A stretch of DNA of 64,000 nt from positions 1 to 64,000 of the forward strand of contig JADBWK010000002.1 in assembly GCA_020404895.1 (NCBI GenBank), in the 5' to 3' direction. The notes under the pieces were generated by a model, which worked only from the letters and a program-made list of their open reading frames with translations, had not been told where the DNA came from and did no database searches. The position numbers and the translations under genes are program-made. Within the stretch, counting starts at the first letter, position 1, and every line of letters begins with the position of its first letter. This stretch comes from Pseudanabaena sp. M085S1SP2A07QC. Lineage in GTDB: Bacteria; Cyanobacteriota; Cyanobacteriia; Pseudanabaenales; Pseudanabaenaceae. Below, one piece after another: positions 8,854 through 17,392 of this stretch.

Positions 8854-10704
8854 CTAGAAACTGAACTGAGTTCGTAGATTACCTACAAATACAGTTGGGT
8901 TAGTCGAGAAACTATTCGGATTGAAAATCGCGTAGAACGCAGGAACGATCGCAATATTTTTACTGATTGGATAATAGTAAGAAAGTTCTAAATCGTATTG
9001 AGTAGCGCCATCACCACCACCAGATAGCAAGAAATTGCGTCCACTGCTATAGCTATGGGGTACAACAAAAGAAAGCACAGCCAAAGCACTTTCCTTAAAC
9101 AGATCGGGGAATGCTAAGCCAAATTGAAAAGCATTAACATTAACGCTACCACCTTGAACAGCATTGATCGGCGAAATATTAGTACTACCATAGGAATAGC
9201 GACCAAATACCCCAAATCCTTTGGTAACCAACCAATCAAAGTTCAAGATAATTGTATCGGCAGTAGCATTGTTAATTGCACCACCCACACCATCATCCGC
9301 GAACCCATAGGGCAAAGGTTCAGCCGTTGCGCCACTGATGCGCCCGCCATTAGCTTTAATATTGGAGCGGGTATACAAGAGACGAATGTTAGCATCACGA
9401 CTTGGTGAATAGACTAACTCAGCACTGAGAGTATTGGTTCCACCAAATAGTCCTTGTTGAGGATCGCTGGATGTATTGTTGTTAGGAGCAGTAAGAAACT
9501 CTGTATTTTCTCCTAAATAGGCTGCTGTAAATCTGAACTGTGGATTGATCGTCCAAGTTACAACAGCACCCGAACCGCGATCGACTGCATTCGATAGAGT
9601 ACTTCCATTTGAGTTAAAGCTAGTTGCCCCTGTTAAGAAACTAGTAAAACGATTGCCATCAAAATAGCGATAGAAATTCAAACGAGGTCCGATCGCGACA
9701 TTAACGTTACTAGAGACAGGGAAACTATAGAACAACTCACGGATATTAAATACGTTGGCATTCGGCACGCCTGTCTGATCAAGAAATGGTGTTCCCCAAG
9801 AGTTGGTATAGCCAGCAGATACAAAGTTATTAGCTGGAGAGTTGCCATTACCAGTTACCAGTTGGGTGACCAAGGCATCTTTACCTGTGAAAGATGTTGT
9901 CAGGTTTAAGAACAGGTAGTAGCCAAAGGTTACATTAGGACGTACTGCTGTAGCGGTTATAGGAACACCAGCGTTACGTGCGCCAGTTTCCCTAAGAACA
10001 TTACCACCAGCAGTCGCCCCAGTGAGATTAAAGAAGGCAAGCCCACTGAGCTTGGTTGTGGTTGAGAACTGCTGTGCTTCGAGTTTAGCAGTCTTTGCAT
10101 CGAGAGCATCCACACGACCACGTAGAGTCGCCAATTCCGCAGCAAACTCTTCTTGAAGTTTCTGTAAAGTGGCAAGATCTTCTTTAGAGACTTTATCGGC
10201 TAGTCCTGCGGAAATGATTTCATTGATTTTATCCAAACAAGCATTTAGTCCAGCCGCAAACTCGTATCTTGCTAGAGATTTACCACCTCTAAAGGTGCTG
10301 TCTGGATAACCTGCAATACATCCATAACGCTCTACTAAGGATTGAAGAGCGGTAAAAGCCCAATCAGTTGGACGTACATCAGATAGCTGTGAAACAGATG
10401 TTACTTGAGAAACATCTGTAGTTTCTGCCAGTTTATCCACTTCTAAATTACTAGCTGATGAATCCGTGGACAAACTGGGTTGAAGACTGACAGCATTCTC
10501 TTGGCGATCGATTAGGTTAGTAATCGATGTGTTAACCTCTGGGGAGGTACTTGCTGATAAATTTGCTGTCGATAAATTAGTTGAAGAATCTTTAGGTAAA
10601 TTATCTGAAGCTTGAGGCGCAGCTTTTGCAGGAGCCTCGTACAAACTAGATAGCGCGACAAACATCGCTAGACATGAAAGCGAACTATTGAAAGCCTTTG
10701 ACAT
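8854..10704 (-). CDS. SLH-domain OprB-type outer-membrane porin
   Basis: A 616-residue outer-membrane protein. The N-terminus is a signal peptide (hydrophobic run ending near APAKAA, residue about 30). A single SLH domain follows at about 108-165 (DVRPTDWAFTALQSLVERYG ... RYEFAAGLNACLDKI), then a coiled coil with AELATLRGRVDALDAKTAK near 190-212, then a beta-barrel rich in aromatic/Gly strands ending in QFSF with a terminal phenylalanine. This layout is that of abundant cyanobacterial porins, annotated as carbohydrate-selective or iron-uptake porins. A GAGGAG site precedes the ATG. The shared operator 58 bases upstream ties it to the ABC importer and uraH, so it may admit the same solute. Confidence 0.9.
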   Translation of the reverse strand: MSKAFNSSLSCLAMFVALSSLYEAPAKAAPQASDNLPKDSSTNLSTANLSASTSPEVNTSITNLIDRQENAVSLQPSLSTDSSASNLEVDKLAETTDVSQVTSVSQLSDVRPTDWAFTALQSLVERYGCIAGYPDSTFRGGKSLARYEFAAGLNACLDKINEIISAGLADKVSKEDLATLQKLQEEFAAELATLRGRVDALDAKTAKLEAQQFSTTTKLSGLAFFNLTGATAGGNVLRETGARNAGVPITATAVRPNVTFGYYLFLNLTTSFTGKDALVTQLVTGNGNSPANNFVSAGYTNSWGTPFLDQTGVPNANVFNIRELFYSFPVSSNVNVAIGPRLNFYRYFDGNRFTSFLTGATSFNSNGSTLSNAVDRGSGAVVTWTINPQFRFTAAYLGENTEFLTAPNNNTSSDPQQGLFGGTNTLSAELVYSPSRDANIRLLYTRSNIKANGGRISGATAEPLPYGFADDGVGGAINNATADTIILNFDWLVTKGFGVFGRYSYGSTNISPINAVQGGSVNVNAFQFGLAFPDLFKESALAVLSFVVPHSYSSGRNFLLSGGGDGATQYDLELSYYYPISKNIAIVPAFYAIFNPNSFSTNPTVFVGNLRTQFSF

Positions 10705-10741
10705 AACTCCTCAAACCAATTACATGAGCGACGAAACGGAA

Positions 10742-10789
10742 AATCGCAGTAATTTGGATACTGTATACAGTATCCAAATTACTGCGATT
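10742..10789. promoter_or_regulatory. 48-bp perfect palindrome containing operator site 2
   Basis: 24-base arms, no loop, beginning AATCGCAGTAATTTGGATAC. Its centre contains TGTATACAGTATCCA (10762-10776), one base different from the site at 5234. By symmetry the same 15-mer can be read on both strands, giving two overlapping sites 38-58 bases upstream of the porin start codon. Confidence 0.75.
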
Positions 10790-10851
10790 AAACTTTAGAA
10801 TTGAGATCGCTTTCTGTATTGCAGATTACAAAGCCCTTTCACGAGGTAATA

Positions 10852-10900
10852 CCAAACCCGTAAGGTTGCGCCCCGCAGGGGTGCAACCTTACGGGTTTGG
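10852..10900. terminator. Hairpin after uraH
   Basis: 23-base arms with one mismatch around loop GCA, 8 bases beyond the uraH stop on its strand. Confidence 0.75.
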
Positions 10901-10908
10901 ATTTTAAC

Positions 10909-11268
10909 TTAACTGCCTCGATAGGTACTGTAAGCCCAAGGAGATACTAATAGAGGAACATGGTAGCGATCGCTCTCATTAGCAATACCAAAGCGCACAG
11001 GAACAGTATTTAAAAAATTAGGTTCTGGTAAAGATACTCCACAATTTGTAAAATAGTCAGCAACATAAAAACAAATTTCGTAGATACCCGCTTTGATTTC
11101 AGTTTCGTTTAGTAATAGCTCGTCAGTTCTACCATCTTGGTTGGTATATAGTTTTTTTAATAAGTTTCTTTGTCCATCATCTGCGATCGCCCATAGGTCA
11201 ATTTGCATATTTCGGGCTGGGCATCCATTTACTGTATCAAGGACGTGAGTTGAGAGTTTTCCAGACAT
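10909..11268 (-). CDS. uraH: 5-hydroxyisourate hydrolase
   Basis: A 119-residue transthyretin-like enzyme that hydrolyses 5-hydroxyisourate, the product of urate oxidase, to OHCU on the way to allantoin. The family signatures are at both ends: LSTHVLDT near the N-terminus, with the catalytic histidine, and the C-terminal YRGS. The middle RYHVPLLVSPWAYSTYRG carries the second active-site histidine. I start it at the ATG at 11268. A TTG four codons upstream is open but unlikely. None of the other urate-pathway genes is in the window. The operator at 11406 lies in the divergent intergenic region it shares with the gene at 11469. Confidence 0.93.
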   Translation of the reverse strand: MSGKLSTHVLDTVNGCPARNMQIDLWAIADDGQRNLLKKLYTNQDGRTDELLLNETEIKAGIYEICFYVADYFTNCGVSLPEPNFLNTVPVRFGIANESDRYHVPLLVSPWAYSTYRGS

Positions 11269-11306
11269 GTTTTTTTGCAATAAGTACTTCTACAAAATAA
11301 TTACCT

Positions 11307-11390
11307 AGCCCCATAAAGTTTTGCCCCTAAGAGTAAAACTTTATGGGGCTGGAATTGTAAGAGTCAGCGCAAAGCGCTGACTCTTACAAT
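11307..11390. repeat. Two adjacent hairpins between divergent genes
   Basis: First hairpin 11307-11350 has 16-base arms and a 12-base loop. The second, 11354-11390, has perfect 17-base arms with tip GCGC-AAA-GCGC. They lie between uraH and its operator. Confidence 0.8.
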
Positions 11391-11405
11391 ATTGCACCTT
11401 GATGT

Positions 11406-11420
11406 TGCATACTGTATACA
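11406..11420. promoter_or_regulatory. Palindromic operator, site 3
   Basis: Reads TGCATACTGTATACA, whose complement TGTATACAGTATGCA differs from site 1 by one base. It is 49 bases upstream of the gene at 11469 and 138 bases upstream of uraH, so it could serve both divergent genes. Confidence 0.7.
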
Positions 11421-11468
11421 CTAAACTAAGATATTCAAGATTAATCCATAAATTCAAAAGCCCTATTT

Positions 11469-11861
11469 ATGACAGTATCCAATGGGACAAGACGAGTATT
11501 TATTTGTGGTTCGGCTCTGCGCGGACAGCCTGATCATGGGAATTTACAGGACGCTAAGTTTATCCGTCCTGCACAGACACAACCACGTTATCGACTCCAT
11601 GCTGCTGGTAATGGCTGGCATCCTGCAATTTATGAAGTAGAGACAGGTGGAGTTTCTATACCTGGTGAAGTCTATGAAATGAAAGATGATGAATTTGAAT
11701 ATCTTGCTAGTAACGAACCTCCACATATGTATCCTACGGATGTTTACCTAGAAGGTGGAGAAGTTCTCACTGCTTTTTTCTATCCTCAAGAATTAATTGA
11801 AAAGTTTAACTGGATTGATATCTCTCACCTCGGCGGTTGGGCAGCCTATAAAAGTACATAG
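11469..11861 (+). CDS. Allophanate-hydrolase C-terminal-like (gamma-glutamylcyclotransferase fold) protein
   Basis: A 130-residue protein. RRVFICGSALRGQPDH at the start, PRYRLHAAGNGWHPAIYEV, GGVSIPGEVYEM and the later SNEPPHMYPTDVYLEGGEV follow the layout of the C-terminal domain of allophanate hydrolase (AtzF), which has a gamma-glutamylcyclotransferase-like fold. Here it stands alone without the amidase domain. In AtzF-type enzymes that domain takes part in allophanate breakdown, the final step of urea/ureide use. A stand-alone form next to uraH and under the same operator suggests a role in ureide metabolism. That link is inference. The exact reaction is unknown. Confidence 0.7.
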   Translation: MTVSNGTRRVFICGSALRGQPDHGNLQDAKFIRPAQTQPRYRLHAAGNGWHPAIYEVETGGVSIPGEVYEMKDDEFEYLASNEPPHMYPTDVYLEGGEVLTAFFYPQELIEKFNWIDISHLGGWAAYKST

Positions 11862-11864
11862 ATA

Positions 11865-11968
11865 TAGCAATGTAAGCTTTGCTTAGGACATAAAACCCAA
11901 AAGATGGCAGAGCGAAGCTCTGCCATCTTTTGGGTTTTGAATTGTCCTATCTATCTCTTACGTTGCTA
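11865..11968. mobile_element. Family A MITE-like element, copy 2 (104 bp)
   Basis: Identical ends and core to copy 1 including the GAA loop, with TA on both sides (11863-11864, 11969-11970). It sits 3 bases after the stop codon of the preceding gene. Confidence 0.9.
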
Positions 11969-11981
11969 TATATAAAACAAA

Positions 11982-12020
11982 AAAAAGCAAATCGCCCGCA
12001 TAACGGGCGATTTGCTTTTT
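11982..12020. terminator. Terminator-like hairpin
   Basis: Perfect 17-base arms AAAAAGCAAATCGCCCG and complement with a 5-base loop and T5 end. Probably the original terminator of the gene at 11469, now displaced by the family A insertion. Confidence 0.75.
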
Positions 12021-12027
12021 AGAAGTC

Positions 12028-12129
12028 ATACCAAATAAAGAAATGGCTAGCTATTTCTTTATTTAAAAAAACTTACTGGTTTTGGGTTTCAATTCACAAA
12101 AGTGTTGTCATACTTTCGTGAATTGGTAT
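12028..12129. repeat. Family B two-hairpin element, copy 2
   Basis: Bounded by ATACCAA and TTGGTAT. It contains one hairpin around AATGGCTAGCTATTT and a second ending TTTCGTGAATTGG. This copy shows the terminal inverted repeat most clearly. Confidence 0.75.
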
Positions 12130-12140
12130 CAAATCAGAAA

Positions 12141-14153
12141 TTAAATCGAAGTAACAATTACGAAACCAAGAATTCCGATAAAAATGACTAGAGCGTAAAA
12201 TTGTGCTTTACCATTTTCAAAGTACTTCAAGCCTTCTCCAGTAACCACAGTCACAAAACCTGCAAGATTAACAGCACCATCGACGATTTTGGCATCGACT
12301 TCTAGCACCTGACGCGCTAGGCGGCGAGAACCAACCACGAAGATCGTGTTGTAGATTTCATCAATGTACCATTTGTTCTTCGAGAGCTTGTATAGAGGCT
12401 CGATAGATTTGGCGATCGCACTGGGATCGATTTTCTTTTGCATGTACATCAAGATGGCAAGAGAAATCCCAATCAAACCAATACCGATAGAGCTACCACC
12501 CATCAGCAGAAATTCAGGTGTAAAGCCCTCAACGGGAATTTCGATGATTTTTTCGGATGGGGCATGAATAAAGTACTCAAAGTAATTGCCAAGAGGTGTC
12601 CCAACTAGACCAATCAGCATCGAAGGAATTGCCAATGCCATTAGAGGAAAAGTCATCGTAATTGGCGATTCATGAGGCTTGCTGGCATGATGATGACCAT
12701 GTCCATCTTCTGCTTGAGCTTCTTTGCCAGCAGAATTTTCGGCTTTGACCATTGCCAAAAGATTCTTATCAGTACCGCGAAAATCACCTTCAAAGGTAGT
12801 GAAGTACATACGGAACATATAGAAAGCAGTGATCCCTGCCGTCGCAAAGCCGATCGCCCAAAGTGTAGGATTGGCTCTGAAAGTGGAAGCGAGAATCTCA
12901 TCCTTTGACCAGAAACCAGCGAAGGGAGGAATACCACTAATCGCCAGAGTACCAATGAAAAAGGTGATTGCGGTGATTGGCATGTACTTACGTAATCCGC
13001 CCATCACGCGCATATCTTGAGCAACATCAGGATCATGTCCTACAACTTCTTCCATTCCATGAATGACGGAACCAGAACCGAGGAACATCATCGCTTTGAA
13101 ATAAGCGTGCGTCATCAGGTGAAATAAGCCTGCGCTATAAGCCCCAACTCCCATACCCATCACCATATAACCCAACTGGGAAACGGTGGAGTAAGCCAAG
13201 CCTTTTTTGATGTCATTTTGAGTAATCGCGATGCTTGCGCCCAGAAAGGCAGTAAAGGCTCCTGTCCAAGCGATCACATTCATCACGGCGGGAATCTCCT
13301 CGAATACAGGAAACATCCGCGCAATTAGAAATACACCAGCAGCAACCATCGTCGCAGCATGGATTAAAGCTGAGATCGGTGTAGGACCTTCCATTGCATC
13401 AGGAAGCCATACATGCAGAGGGAATTGGGCAGATTTGGCGGCGGGTCCCATGAATACAAGAATTGCAAACAGGGTGGCAAGACCAACGCTCAATGCTCCC
13501 GACTCAACTAATTCGCTAAGACGTGATCCCATTTCCGTGAACTCAAATGTGCCTGTTGCCCAATACAAGCCGAGTAAACCAAGCAATAAGCCAAAATCGC
13601 CAACGCGGTTAGTTACAAATGCTTTTTGGCAAGCATCGGCAGCTCCTTTGCGATCGAACCAAAAGCCAATCAGCAAGTAGGAACACATCCCCACAAGTTC
13701 CCAGAAGATATAAATCTGTACCAAGTTAGGGCTAACGACTAAGCCCAACATTGAGGAGGTGAATAAACTCAGGTAAGCATAAAATCTGACATAGCTGGGA
13801 TCATGCGCCATGTAGCCATCGGTGTAAATTTGTACCAAAAATGCGACAGTGGTGACGATCACTAGCATAAGAGCAGTTAGATGATCGATCACAAATCCCA
13901 TGTTCAGATGAAAGCTACCTGCTTGCGCCCACTCAAAGGTGTAGAGATAAGGATCATGTCCTTGTATCTGACTCCAAAGTAGGTTGATAGCCATCACCAT
14001 TGCGCCGCCTGTGGCGGATACGCTGAGGACAGACCAAAGCGATCGCAGTTTGTTGGTGGATTTGTTAAAGGTAATCAGTCCTGTGCCGATAATCAATGCT
14101 GCGGCGAGTGGCAGCAAGGGAATCAGCCATGCGTATTGATATGCAAAGTCCAT
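12141..14153 (-). CDS. ndhF: NAD(P)H-quinone oxidoreductase subunit 5
   Basis: A 670-residue antiporter-like subunit of the cyanobacterial NDH-1 complex in the thylakoid membrane, used in respiration and cyclic electron flow. It has many membrane spans and the family landmarks: FWELVGMCSYLLIGFWFDR, PLHVWLPDAMEGPTPISALI with proton-path residues, AITQNDIKKGLAYSTVSQLG and HAYFKAMMFLGSGSVIHGM. A His/Asp-rich cytoplasmic loop GHGHHHASKPHESP follows at about residue 480. The length fits NdhF1 rather than the CO2-uptake forms, but the subtype is not certain. ndhD is 40 kb away in the same orientation. Confidence 0.95.
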   Translation of the reverse strand: MDFAYQYAWLIPLLPLAAALIIGTGLITFNKSTNKLRSLWSVLSVSATGGAMVMAINLLWSQIQGHDPYLYTFEWAQAGSFHLNMGFVIDHLTALMLVIVTTVAFLVQIYTDGYMAHDPSYVRFYAYLSLFTSSMLGLVVSPNLVQIYIFWELVGMCSYLLIGFWFDRKGAADACQKAFVTNRVGDFGLLLGLLGLYWATGTFEFTEMGSRLSELVESGALSVGLATLFAILVFMGPAAKSAQFPLHVWLPDAMEGPTPISALIHAATMVAAGVFLIARMFPVFEEIPAVMNVIAWTGAFTAFLGASIAITQNDIKKGLAYSTVSQLGYMVMGMGVGAYSAGLFHLMTHAYFKAMMFLGSGSVIHGMEEVVGHDPDVAQDMRVMGGLRKYMPITAITFFIGTLAISGIPPFAGFWSKDEILASTFRANPTLWAIGFATAGITAFYMFRMYFTTFEGDFRGTDKNLLAMVKAENSAGKEAQAEDGHGHHHASKPHESPITMTFPLMALAIPSMLIGLVGTPLGNYFEYFIHAPSEKIIEIPVEGFTPEFLLMGGSSIGIGLIGISLAILMYMQKKIDPSAIAKSIEPLYKLSKNKWYIDEIYNTIFVVGSRRLARQVLEVDAKIVDGAVNLAGFVTVVTGEGLKYFENGKAQFYALVIFIGILGFVIVTSI

Positions 14154-14312
14154 AGGTCGCGTTTGAACGCAAAGTTTATTGTAGAGATCCTTTAATAAAT
14201 CAGTTTACTACAGGGCGATCAGGTGCGATGTGTTAACCATGAGCATTGCTACTTATTAAGCCAAAATTTTAGAAAAATTTAATCCTTATAAGTAGACACG
14301 CTTAATTAATTA

Positions 14313-14369
14313 CAAACCCAAACCCTTAAGATTGCCCACTGCGGGGGCAATCTTAAGGGTTTGGGTTTG
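14313..14369. repeat. Long hairpin downstream of the serine hydrolase pseudogene
   Basis: Perfect 25-base arms with a 7-base loop, followed by a GAGCGCAAAGCG-TTGTAAT unit. The gap 14154-14387 contains nothing else recognised. Confidence 0.8.
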
Positions 14370-14387
14370 AGCGCAAAGCGTTGTAAT

Positions 14388-15588
14388 TTAGATGGAATTC
14401 GCGATCGCCCGTAATAGTGCAATTGTTTCTAACCTTGCCTCACTAGTTAACGATTGCTCGGCGGCGCTAGTTTTGACAATTACTACTTGATGCTTGGGAT
14501 TAATGTAAAGAAACTGTCCTCGATGACCTAGTGCCACAAAATCCCCATCAGTATCAGGTGGAATCCACCATTGATATTGATAGCCAAATCCAGCATTCTC
14601 CTGAAAATCGGTAGCTCCAGCTTGCATATCGGGGCGATCAGGTAAAACAGACTCTTTGACCCAACTTTGAGGAATAATTTGTTTGCCATTATGTTTACCT
14701 TCATTGAGGTAGAGTAGTCCAAATTTGGCATAGTCCCGTAGAGTCGCATTGAGTCCACAGAAAGTAACTTCAGTACCATACAGATCGGTTAACCAAGAAG
14801 CATCAGATTCGGCTCCGAGAGGTTGCCATAGCTTTTCTTGAAAATAATCAGCAATATTTCTTCCTGTGACACGTCTGAGTAATAGTCCCAAGACATGAGA
14901 ATCTAAACTCATATAGTGAAAGTCTCTACCAGAGACTTTTTCTGATGGGAAATCAAATATGGCTTGATCCATCGGACGAGCATAGAGAAACAACTTAGGC
15001 AGGAGTTCATTAACATCAGACTTCGGATTGGAATAACCTTCATCAAAGCGAACGCCTGAAGACATTTGGAGAATATGCTTACTTAATGGGAACGTTGTTA
15101 TAGCCAGAATTAATTAGTTCGGGGACATATTTCGTGATTGGATCGTTGATACTATTGATTTTGCCTTCAGCGATCGCAATACCGACCAGTGCTGATATAA
15201 ATGATTTTGCTATCGACCAAGATGTATTCCGAGCGCTCGCTAAATTACCTTGAAAATATTGCTCATAGACGATCGCATCGTTTTTAACGACTAAAATACC
15301 AGTGGTGAAAGTGCGATCGAGTAGATCGGGCATTGTGTAGGTTTTGCCGCCGAATTTGTAGGAAACATTTAATTCGCGAATTTTCTCTTGCAGTTTGAAG
15401 GGATTAGTAGATTTTGCGATCGTTTTGCTAGGAAAGATACTTTCCATCGAACTGAAGTTCTCCGCTATTTTTCCTGACTGAAATAAGGTCTGTTTAGGAT
15501 GAAGATAAAATTTCCACCAGCAAAATCCAGATGCAGTTAGCAGAAGAACTACAAGACTAGAAACCAATTGCCATTTTTTTATAAACAT
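14388..15588 (-). pseudogene. Beta-lactamase-related serine hydrolase, frameshifted
   Basis: Two frames together make one protein of about 395 residues. The first (15588 to 15079) has an N-terminal membrane anchor or signal, then SWSIAKSF with the SxxK nucleophile, and stops at NNVPIK. The second (ending 14388) resumes with MSSGVRFDEGY. The join on the coding strand reads ATTAAGTAAGCATATT: a TAAG tandem duplication (15078-15085 on the plus strand). Removing one TAAG restores PIKHILQMSSG in one frame. The family (COG1680, class C beta-lactamase/DD-peptidase-like) is often periplasmic. Substrate is unknown. Recent inactivation is likely, though a sequencing error cannot be excluded. Confidence 0.85.
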
Positions 15589-15782
15589 GATTATTTATCG
15601 ATGTATTTTGAGTTTCTAAATAACACATTGTTTTATCGCTCATGAAGTGTTAAGGGATTCAACTTCGCTCAGCCAAAGTAAACTGATGACTGAGCGAAGC
15701 AACAGAAATTTGTGATCAAATGAAGACTGAGATTACAATTTCGTGCAAGCAAGAATTAAATGATGCTCTCTTTATTCTTGCC

Positions 15783-16828
15783 TCAAATATCCTTGGGCAA
15801 AATTTGCAGCAATGATTCAGGAAGGATACGATGTAACCAATGTTGCCAATTTGGATAATTTTTTTGGTATTGGATACCAGCAAAAATTATGAAAACGCCA
15901 ATAAAAGAAAGTACGATTGGAAACAGTAGCGAATTGCTAAATACTGTGTAGGCAAGATGTCCTACATAAACGATTACACCCATACCACCGAAGATGACAA
16001 ATACACGTTTTCTCAGCAAGACAGAGAGTAGAATCAAAAACAAATTGATTAGGAAGTAGAGAAATTGTTCCCATTCACTACTAGAATGCCTCAGCGTTAA
16101 GCCTCCCCAAAATGCCATTAGTCCAGACAAATACAGCCAAAAAGCAAAGTCACCCTGACTGCGACGGATGCGCCGATCAATGAAAAAAGCAATGACGATA
16201 GTGGCAATGCCAAACCAGAAAGAAACTAGACATCGCTCATTCCAAGCAAATTCATTTTTACCGAAAATCAATGGTGTCAAATCCATTGACATGTACCATA
16301 GCGAGTAAGCGATCGGCAATGTTAGTAAGGGGAAGCGAATCCACCAAAGTGCTAGCATCCCAGCGAGAATTGTGCCCAATTCCATATAAAACCAACCGGC
16401 TTTAACCCACAAATAATGATAGTTGCGATAGCTACCAGGATCTCCATTTGGCCAGATGCCCGTCATGCGCTGAAAGCCATAAATTGCCAGTGGAACCATG
16501 CATACTGCAATAGTTGTGAACAAACCTCCAGGAACTTTCAGCCCGCGATCGAACCACAAATGCCGTCCAGTCATAGCAAAAATTAGTATATAGATGCAAG
16601 ATAGGGCGAATATCCCCTTTCCACCTAGCGATTCCCAAGCAAGGGTCAGGAAAAAAATATCCCAAAAATCACGATGAGTGCGCCAAAGTAGTAAGCCACA
16701 TTCGCAAAATCAAATTTGGGTACATGCTGTTTCCTTACTAACCAAGCCTGCCAGAGCTGCTCAGCTAGATTTGCATCGATCAAATCTTCCTTAACTGCCC
16801 AATCCAAATCTTCTCTTTCAATTTTCAT
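15783..16828 (-). pseudogene. DUF2157 membrane protein, frameshifted at a homopolymer
   Basis: The N-terminal frame (16828 to 16646) reads MKIEREDLDWAVKEDLIDAN and FANVAYYFGALIVIFGIFF, the soluble helix and first membrane span of DUF2157 proteins. It stops just after a run of seven T on the coding strand (A7 at 16651-16657). Adding one T gives an uninterrupted frame through LTLAWESLGGKGIFAL into MTGRHLWFDRG, which then stays open to 15783 with about eight more membrane spans. So this is one gene with a one-base loss, or one read by slippage on the T run. AGAGGAAA precedes the ATG. Function of the family is unknown. Confidence 0.8.
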
Positions 16829-17017
16829 GGGTATTTTCCTCTAAATAATGCTTATGAATATTGCCAATCTATAAATTTGTCAAGGTTTCACTTTTTAACC
16901 ACATAGAACCGTCTGCGATTTTTTATTTGTATATCTATCACTAATTTTTAAGTTGATTCATGAGACATTTTTTATCTCAATCTCTCATGAATATCTAAGT
17001 GAGAACTTGTGCATCAG

Positions 17018-17203
17018 TTACCAATGCCAGCGCATTGCATTGGCTAGGTCGGCAATTGAGTAGGAATATGCAGGTACGTCAGGAGTAGCAGTGGCTTTGC
17101 GATCGCTATAGGTTTGTGCCATGACGACGACTGGTAAGGCTAACGATAGCGAGATGATGATTGCTTTAACTTGAAAACCTTTGAGCCAAAAATTCTTGTT
17201 CAT
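17018..17203 (-). CDS. Small exported hypothetical protein
   Basis: A 61-residue frame with a clear signal peptide (KAIIISLSLALPVVVMA, cleavage likely near residue 29), leaving a mature peptide of about 30 residues that starts QTYSDRK and ends NAMRWHW. GGGAG lies 8 bases upstream of the ATG. The signal-peptide character and ribosome site support a real gene. I do not recognise the family. It is divergent from the WD-repeat gene at 17393. Confidence 0.6.
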   Translation of the reverse strand: MNKNFWLKGFQVKAIIISLSLALPVVVMAQTYSDRKATATPDVPAYSYSIADLANAMRWHW

Positions 17204-17392
17204 GTCTAACTCCCATTAGCTATGTATAACTCTTGTCTAATAGGATGCCTGAGTTAATTTGTTCTGAAGACTCACTTTTAGGATCAGTTGCAGGATCGTG
17301 AATAGGATCGGCATTTTGCGATCGCTATTGCCGCGATCTGTAAAATAGGGCTAGCACTTTTTGCTAGCCCTTCAAAACTATGGCGAGAAAAT

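Noticed and set aside
16432..16665. 77-residue minus-strand frame overlapping the DUF2157 gene
   Set aside because: It is the wrong-frame continuation after the homopolymer frameshift; the correct frame is the membrane protein.
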